Assembly (NCBI GenBank): GCA_004794655.1 | Contig: SMMW01000585.1 | Coordinates: 10,167,501-10,231,500 of the forward strand | Length of the DNA stretch: 64,000 bases | Direction: 5' to 3' | DNA from: Marisa cornuarietis | Taxonomy: Eukaryota; Mollusca; Gastropoda; Architaenioglossa; Ampullariidae | Part shown: piece after piece, positions 56,270-64,000 of the stretch | Layout: each line of letters opens with the position of its first letter | How positions within the stretch are numbered: the stretch's first letter is position 1 | Made by a program: the position numbers and the translations under genes | Notes under the pieces: model-generated | What the model was told of the DNA's origin: nothing | What the model saw: the letters and a program-made list of their open reading frames with translations, nothing else | The model's database searches: none

Positions 56270-59200
56270 TCAAGATCTGCTCATAACAGGTGACGAATGC
56301 AGTGGTTTAATCCTAGCATGACGAGATAGACCAAGACGAAGACCTGATGGGGGTGATTTCAAAGCTAAGCTCTTGGGTGTCTTGCTTCCATCACTCCGAC
56401 CTTGAAAAATAAGTAAATATATAAAAGAAATGGCAATTTCCTGTTTTCATTTTCTAGAATAACAGCAATTACCATGATAATCATTATTCTGACGGTTGCT
56501 AACAGGATTAATAATAGAAATACAATGATTACTCACAATAATAAAATAATTTGAGAACTGCTGTAAAGGGGCTGTCTTTATTTGCCACAGCCACACCACA
56601 CCTGCACCTTCCTCCATGACTTTTGATAACAGTCTGTCTACTAACTCAAGTTGGAAGCAGTTATCTTAGTATACCTTTCACTTTTTCACATTTTTGTATG
56701 TAGAAGTAACAGGTAGTTTTATTAATCTCGAACTTGATTTAGATTGGTGCAACTGGTGTAATTGGTATTAATCTTTTACATCTTAGATCTAGTCTGCTGA
56801 CCTTGACTCCTATCTGACACAACCAGTCAGACTGCAGATATGGCAAAGAGGTCTTAGATGAAGACAGAAGAGAAGAAACATAACAATCATATATAAAAAG
56901 GTAAAGGCTGCCATATCCTACAGTAGTGAACTGCATTTGGTTCATCGTGTCTTAAAGAATGTGGAAAGCACAACTCCACACTCTAATACTGTTGCCTTTT
57001 ATCTTCTAGTGGGTGGGCAGCTGGGGGAGAGTAGTTGTTTTCCAGTCAAAGGCCTGGGACAGACTTGAACTAGCTTAACAGATTTTTTATCTACCCAAGG
57101 CAACAAAGAGCAGCTGCCCTAATTCTTGTAACCATCTCCACTAGTTTTTGTCATCATGTTTATCACTTGAAGAGATGTTCTTACCAGGTGGGATCCAAGT
57201 AGGCTTTTTGCATGACAGAGCATTGTTCCCTGGGCCTGATGGTGCTGAAGATGTTTCTGATGCTGAAGAACAAGACAAGGCTGTTGAAGATGACAAATGC
57301 TCACTAACAGGATTTGATACACTCTGCTTCTGTGCATTAAGTCCTTAAAAAAAAAAAAGGGTCATTATTTGTACAGCTGTCATTTTTGTTTGCAGGTCAT
57401 TGTTTCTTTCCAACTCAGGTTAGCAGTTAAGTGAAAGAGCAACTGTTTTATAAATGTATCTGGGCAGGTGTGTTTTTTGTTGTTGTTTGTTTTGGTTGGA
57501 AATGGATATGAAAGAAACTGAGGCAGTTCAAGCAGTGTAAGTAGCGTAAAAGATAGACAAAAAATTGGGGGTTGACTCCTTTTGCTTTGCTTAGAAATGC
57601 ACTTTTATAAAGCTAATTAGTGCAGGCTTACCTAATTTCTTGCTTTTTTTGCAAGAATCTTTTGCTGTAGATCTTTTAGCAAGTGTTGTTTTTTTCAATG
57701 ATGACAATGTCTTTGATTTATCTGTTGCTTTCCTTTTTGAACTGCTACCAGCATCAAAATCACTGTCATTCTCACTACAGTCACTTTTGTCACTAGTATA
57801 TTCTTCATCAGCACTTAAGTCCTCCTGATCAGAACCTAAATACATCACAAGAGAGAAAAAAGTTCAAGCCTAGAAAAGTGATATGAAAAAAAGTAAAGAA
57901 TATTTCATGACAGGAATTTAAGATATACAGATTTCTAAATACCTTTTACATGCAGATATGGGACTGCAAATCCTGTCAAATACATGCAATGAATATAAAT
58001 TTATAAATGCATGCAAGTGCATATACATGTGCATGCACAGAACCAAATGGAAAACATCCCCCCCCCCACTGCCCCAACCACTAGTTTATCACAAAGTCTA
58101 CACATTTTATGAGACCACAGTCATATTTTATGAGATGCTAAGTTTTTGTCACTTAGTGCTTACTTTCACCATCATCAGCAGAATAAACTTGTTTCATGGT
58201 TGCTGCTTGCGGTCTTGGTTGTGGTGAGTTATTGGCACTGCATACAACAGTTCCAAGAAATTCAATCTCATCTGTGTCTGGAACACCAGTACCAGCCGAA
58301 GACTTGGCAGGTGACTGAATTTTCTTGATGTCATCCAATTCTAGAGAAAATATCAAAAAAAAAAAAAAAAGAAATTTTCATCATCACATTGCCCAACTAG
58401 ATGAATGGTGAGAAAAATGCTTTATCTTCTGCACCTTTAAAACAAAACCACAGAAGCACAGCATCAGAACAGAGACAAAAGGATCAGCTTCTATGGCTAT
58501 AAACTGACATAAGTATGTTTAATGATGTGAATTTCTATTTGCATAAGCTGTTTATAGGCAATTTGATTAATACATATTATCATTAAATGTTATTTTTAAA
58601 AGAATGATGGTCACACTTTTAGTTGCTATCTCTGTTGCAGGAGTGCTGTGACGAACATGATCTGAAGAACTTTCTTCATTATTCTGAGTGCCGAGGAGAG
58701 AGATCTCAAGGGCTGCCTGCAGATCTCGTTCATACACTTTTTCTTCCACTTGCACCCTGCAGCACAGCCACAGAAATAAATATTACAAATATCCAAGGAA
58801 CAACATATGTAAAAAAAATACACACATGCACATTATGAATACACACAGAAATACATACATGGCATTTATAAAAATCTTAAATATCAATCTAACTTAAAAC
58901 TATGAATGATTTGTTGCTGTATTGCTTGTGATATACTTTTTTGTCCTATTTTTAGTGAAGACAGCAACATGTTTCTGAGTAGAATGCAATTTCAACTTTT
59001 ATTGTTTTTTATACAAATCATATGTTTTGGGACCATTATTGTTCTCATGTCTGTGTGTTTATATTTTAAGTGCCTTGAGTCTGGCTAATGATTGAAAAAG
59101 GCGCTATACAAATGTTCTATTTATTATTATTATTATATTTCTATTATTTTGTAACTGTTATTTAAGATTTTAGGCAACACACTGAAGAGTATTCACAACT

Positions 59201-60388
59201 GTTTTGATTACACCGTTTGGCCTTTGCTGTAGCTTTTTTCATTTCAGCATTGTGAAAACTTGTCATTTTTTCATCTTTCTTCTTCTCATTTTGCATACAT
59301 TCTTTGACATCTATCTTCTTCTGCCTTTTAGATGGTGGTAGTGTGAAGTCCACAAAATCATCTGTAAAAAAGGTACAATAGGACCAAGAAAAGGAACAAC
59401 AAACAAATAAGACCAGACATTAAAATAGATGACTATGAAATAGCTTACATTAAAATATTTACTGTTAGAATAAATGAAAAAATTCTGTTCAATAAGACTT
59501 AAAAAGTTATGAGAACATTGTTCATTTCTCTTACAGCAATTTATGCCATGTAGATAGACAAAAGACCATTCAAAAAGAATTTAAATTTAAAATTAAAATC
59601 TTGAAGTACAACTTCCAAATACTTTGCAAGCAGTTGAATGTGTTTTCTTTTTCAATACAGTTTTGTGCATATGTATGTGTGTCACAGTGTGTGTGCGTGT
59701 ATATGCAACTTCAACCAAATTTATGTGTGCCTGTGTGCACATAAGAGATAGTCAAAAATAGGAAAGTGGAATGATAGCACAGAAAGGGTAATAAATCAGT
59801 AAATTCTAACAGTTTCATGAAAGATTAATGCATATATAGTATGTTTTTGTAAATAAAAAAAAAGCCTTCCTACCATCATGTTCATCATCAAACTTGGCAT
59901 AGTTAACTTGTTTATGAGACCTTTAATAACAGAAGAAATATTTTGATTGTAACTGGTGTAAAAGAAACTGTGTCCCAGAAATTAAATGAATTGTGAAACA
60001 CACACACACACATTTTCAAAACTGAAAATATGGCTGAACCAAAGAAAGTTGTATTAAAGACTAAGTAGTATTATCATCTGCAGTAAGGCACCTATAAATG
60101 TTTGCATTCTATAATACATTGTGAAAAAATCTAATGGACTTCTTAGGATACGTTATACTGTACGCATGTAGCTTTTGATAAATGGATTTCACGAAAACCG
60201 TCACATTACAGACACATATTTGTTTATATTAGGGCCTATTATTCGAATTTGGCGAAAATTCACTAGTGTAATTAGTTAAAATTTGCTCATCAGTCATCAC
60301 TCCTATTTTCCAAGCCCTGCACACTTCAAGCGTATTTATTTTCATAAAAATATTCATTGGTATACCTCGCAGACCGACGTTCACCCAT
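56270..60388 (-). CDS. RAD51AP1: RAD51-associated protein 1 (RAD51AP1)-like
   Basis: Eight small exons on the minus strand close in frame: 60388-60366, 59920-59874, 59361-59214, 58756-58617, 58340-58164, 57835-57632, 57343-57185 and 56400-56270. They give 342 residues (human about 335-352). Conserved blocks appear in order: HKQVNYAKFDDEHDDDFVDF at the N-terminus; EEKVYERDLQAALEISL in the middle (human-type YQRDLxVALALS); a Ser/Asp/Glu and Lys-rich disordered stretch in exon 6; PTWIPPG; and the C-terminal GLRLGLSRHARIKPLH, the RAD51-binding end. The family binds DNA and stimulates RAD51-mediated D-loop formation in homologous recombination. Exon 5 has two in-phase donors (58164 preferred; GTGAAA six bases earlier), changing two residues only. 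Confidence 0.9.
59040..59145 (+). mobile_element. L2-like retrotransposon 3' tail
   Basis: GCCTTGAGTCTGGCTAATGA, then AAAAGGCGCTATACAAATGT and (TTA)n. GGCGCTATACAAAT plus a TTA repeat is the standard 3' end of L2-type LINEs and their SINE partners. It lies in intron 3 of the RAD51AP1-like gene. Confidence 0.65.
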
Positions 60389-61412
60389 TATTTACTTCAA
60401 AGTTTTCGAGTCGTCAAGAAAAAGACGTTTTCACTTTTCCCTCCACTTGCAATGCAGAGTAGTAATATAGCTACGAAAATACAAATGAACTGACCTTTGC
60501 AAATAGTTTTTTACTTTATTTTATAGGAAGCACAAATACATAGAGTTTTATATTAATGAAAATCATGTGTAAGTTGCAAGATTCTCTTAGCTAATGCGAA
60601 GGTAAACTAATCAGCTTAAAATGAGACGTCAACGTCGTCTGGCATAGACGCATCTGTGACATGGTGGTACACATAAGAGGTTTGTCACGCTAATAACTCA
60701 GTGGCTTCGTTTAGCCCGTTGGCTTGTCCGTTTATAGGCATTCTTCGGATCAGAAGGTAAAAAACTAGTTCTGATATAACGTTTGACTATAAGAATTCGT
60801 TTATTTTTCAGAATTCAAACAAGAATCTTCCTATTACTGCCCGCCCTTTCCATCATTCCGCTGATCTGTTTAGTGTTGAAGTTATTTTTCTTTTTTCTTT
60901 TTTTAAAAGAGTATAAAGTAGTGCTAGCAAGTAAAGTTTCCAGCTATGTTTGAAAATAATATTTGGAGGAGAGTAGGCTTGCCAAATGGATGAGATACAT
61001 GGTGTTTAACACAAAGTCGTCAATCTGACGAGCAAACAGCGATAAACGTGACTCAAAAATGAAACTCTCATTAAAAACATCCATTCATCACATTCTCATT
61101 GAATGTTTAGATTGTACATATTTGAATCCTTTACGCAGAGATTCAGTTAAAGACTCGCATTTTTACGGGGAGTTCGTTTAAAAAAAAAAACTAAAATCAG
61201 CTACACTCATTTTATTTTCACGGCCTATTTTGGTCAAACTGTTTTGCCATGGTGTGTTTATATAGTTATGTAATAAGACAGAAGGTAATTATTTAAGGGA
61301 GGAGGTATAAAGCTTTAAGTCCAAGAAGCACCACAATATCTTTATGGCATTATTTATTACCTTATAGAAACTTGTAGCTGCACTCACAACAAGTGAGCAA
61401 GTTGAAAATTTT
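60389..61412. other. Upstream region of the RAD51AP1-like gene
   Basis: No coding frame. The RAD51AP1-like promoter must lie in the first few hundred bases (CpG-containing CGTTTTCACTTTTCCC and ACGTCAACGTCGTCTGG patches), but I see no clear TATA box. Confidence 0.4.
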
Positions 61413-62880
61413 TATAATAATAATTTGTGCACTTGTATTGCACAGCATCACGACCAAGATAGGTCACACTCTCTGCGCTGACAATAATAATAAAAAGGAA
61501 CATTTGAACATTAGGTAACAGACAATGGATCGTGAGATACATATAGGCACACTGAACGACATAAAAATGAAGGACAAGAGTGGAACGTAATGCAGTGGAT
61601 AAAGGTATGAAGGAATATAAAGATTGTAGTTACTTAATGATGCACATGACAGACAATATTGCAATAAGAATTCAGGATAGTAATTCAGGGATAGTACTTA
61701 ATTAAAAAATATGTTTCAGAGAGCATTTGAATGTAGCCTTCTAGTCCGAGTGGTGAATGTGATGCGGAAGAGAGTTCCACTGCTTAGAAACATACAGGGA
61801 GAACCTCAGTTGTCTGTATGTGACTGTCTGTGGTAGAGATGTATAGAATGCATGAGTCTGATGAGGAGCGAAGATTTTGAGCAGGAGTGTGGACAGACAA
61901 GATTTTAGTAGTCAGGGGGAGAAGCTATCAAAGACATAGAGTTGAGAGCTTGTAGTCTATTCTAGCTTTAATTGGCAGCCAATGAAGAGAGTGAAAAAGT
62001 GATGTGACATGTTCAGATTTGCTAGTCTGGAAAACGAGACGAGCAGCTGAGTTCTGGACTTTCTGTAGCTTGTGAATGAGGTTTTGTGGACAGCCAGCAA
62101 GAAAAGAGTTGCAATAATCTAGTTTAGAGAAAACAAATGAGTAGATGAGAATTTTGGTGACAGGGATGGACAGAGTATGGCAAATGGAGCTGATCTTCCG
62201 GACTTCATAATATGCAGTATGACAGATATTAGAAAAATGCTTATCCAGAGATATGTCAGTAGACATGTTGTAATCGAAGTTACATGCTGAAGTTATGAAG
62301 GGAACAGCAGCATCACCTACCTGAACAGAGACAAGCAGTACAGGATGACCTCTGGCTCCCCTCATTGAAAAAAAGAGCTTCTGTTTTATCTTCATTCATT
62401 TTCAACTAATTATTGGTCATCCATAGTCTAGCATCTGAAATACAGTCTTGGATTCTCAGGATAGCAGTGTGTGCCTGAGAAGGGGAACAGCTAGTATAGA
62501 CCTGAGTGTCATCAGCAAAAGATTAATCAGATACAGAGTGAGTTTGATTTAGAGCAGCAAGTTGCTTGGTATACATGATAAAAAGGGTGGAACCAAATAC
62601 AGAACCTTGTGGGACTACTGAGCGAATAGAGACTGGTGGAGACAAACAACTGTCCATTATTACTGAGTCCTATCTGAGAGATATGACTGAAACCAGTCAA
62701 ATGGGAGACCTGAGATACCATAGAGAGTGCTGAGTCTATGAATGAGAGTAGTGTGATTTTTGTTTTAACAGAGGTTTCACTAAGGCTGTATTGAATGTAG
62801 AGTTGTAGACAGAAAAATGCTGGTGGACAAGCTATCATTTAGTATCTCTATGAGGGCAGGGTCTATCATTTGTTTCCATG
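61413..62880 (-). mobile_element. L2/CR1-like LINE, RT and 3' part
   Basis: On the minus strand PQGSVFGSTLFIMYTKQLAA (RT motif 4 region) is followed by SFADDTQVYTS with the catalytic FADD near 62492-62520. Then come WMTNN and LKMNEDKTEALFF, then (61928-62395) ISNICHTAYYEVRKISSICH, FSKLDYCNSFLAGCPQNLIH, VQNSAARLVF and LHWLPIKARIDYKLSTL. It ends near a TTATAATAATAATTT run at 61413. In-frame stops before FADD and after WMTNN show it is inactive, although much of the frame survives. Confidence 0.85.
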
Positions 62881-64000
62881 TCATCAATCAGACCACTCCT
62901 TTCAATATTTTCTGTTTCTTCAGAGTCTCTATACTCTTAATTTAATTCGCAAACTTTAATGATTTCTCATCAAAATAAAGAAAAACCAAACAATACCCTT
63001 TCTCATAGTTCTTTGGCACTCAGATACAGAAAGTCTTTAAAAACTCATCTCTTCTAATCTCAAACGTCCCTGACAGTGATGCCCCATATTTTTTTCTTTT
63101 GTTTGTCAATCGGTGTGCATGTTTAAATGTATGGGTGACTGGATAGACAATGGTGTTTGGGTTTAATGACTTTATGTGTGTAGGGTTTAAATTAAAGTAA
63201 GAAGCAGATTGATGTTTAAATTAAGCTAAGAAGCAGATTAATATTTAAAAAAAAAAAGAAAAAAGACATTAAGAATAAGTTCTTATTCTCTTCCTCGTAT
63301 AAACATATTGCAGTGGCAGTGAATGTATTTCTCAGCATCAGGGTCTTTCAGAGGAACAAATAGGGGGCCAAGTACAATCTGCTGACTAGTCTACAAGGAA
63401 GATGATTAGGTTAGGATATACTAGTAGCTGTTGGTTCCTGGGCAGATATCATGTCTTTGTTGCTTCCCTGTGATCATGGACCAAGTGTTCACTGTGCATC
63501 CAAACTTTTCCTGTCTGTCAGTTTTGTTATGAATGAAAGGAAATAGCAGCACATTGTCCGACTTATGAAACAACTTTGTGCCAGATGTTTATTTTTCACA
63601 TTGATAGAGTTTTTGAGAAAACACGTTTCTTCAATTTTCATTTCCTGTCTCTACTACTGCTACTGTTTACACAAATTGGAAAGTCAAGTCTGCACCTGCT
63701 GTTTGTGCACAGCACTTCTAGACATTCTCACATTCTTTAGAAATGTGTTCCTGCTACTGTGCAATGTGGAAAAGTTATCATTTTTTAATGTGTCATGATT
63801 CCCCTTTCCCATTTTGAATATATCTTTAAAGTGAAAGAGAAGAATTATTCAGAAATAACTTCACATAAGCGCCCAGGCAGTTTTCCTGAGTATGTAATTT
63901 AAAGGCTGTATTCCCAACCACTTAGCCACTCCCTTCTACCAAGTCCCCATTTCACTTGCTTAAAAAAAAATGTTGTGCCATCTATATTACATGTGGTTTA
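62881..64000. other. Repeat-rich end of the window
   Basis: Near 62980-63130 a plus-strand stretch (ACTCAGATACAGAAAGTCTT, AAAAACTCATCTCTTC) looks like the C-terminal FKxxLKTxLF end of another L2-type LINE. Beyond it I see only short open frames, including a 77-codon frame at 63565-63798 with hydrophobic stretches but no recognisable family. Confidence 0.35.

Overview
The window is eukaryotic, intron-rich, AT-rich and full of transposon relics. A cluster of secreted globular C1q-domain genes, basigin-like, prothymosin-like and RAD51AP1-like genes with short GT-AG exons, and many L2/CR1/Rex1-type LINE tails and tRNA-headed SINEs fit a lophotrochozoan, most likely a mollusc (perhaps a gastropod). 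That assignment is inference. No bacterial, viral or CRISPR locus was seen.

Layout. (1) 1-4900: mostly non-coding, with a 477-bp P-element-like insertion carrying a THAP fragment (4108-4584). (2) 4983-15739, minus: a basigin/neuroplastin-like immunoglobulin-superfamily gene in small exons. Its introns hold a CR1/Rex1 LINE end, a mariner-type MITE, a decayed LINE and another MITE. (3) 17179-20855, plus: a four-exon prothymosin-like acidic nuclear protein, head-to-head with the basigin-like gene across 1.4 kb. (4) 22473-25784, minus: a four-exon JmjC/cupin-8 dioxygenase with an apparent signal peptide, tail-to-tail with the prothymosin-like gene. (5) 27000-51000: a segmentally duplicated C1q locus. 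Two nearly identical two-exon genes lie in the arms of a 4.2-kb inverted repeat (27829-32016 and 37174-41348). Their 5.2-kb spacer holds a LINE invaded by a hAT element that was itself invaded by a second hAT and a small MITE. A third C1q gene (47271-48317) lies between two direct copies of a 1.85-kb flank. (6) 51000-56000: transposase, LINE and SINE relics. (7) 56270-60388, minus: an eight-exon RAD51AP1-like homologous-recombination gene, reconstructed to 342 residues. (8) 61413-62900: an L2/CR1-like LINE fragment with a recognisable FADD motif.

The four unique genes are unrelated housekeeping or surface functions (transporter chaperone/adhesion, chromatin, hydroxylation, DNA repair). The C1q cluster is the dynamic part: secreted recognition proteins copied by inverted and tandem duplication, with a sharp mosaic boundary in the third copy that suggests gene conversion. 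Exon boundaries were assigned by eye from splice sites, phase and family similarity. Three of the four unique genes and all three C1q genes close in frame; the basigin-like gene is incomplete.
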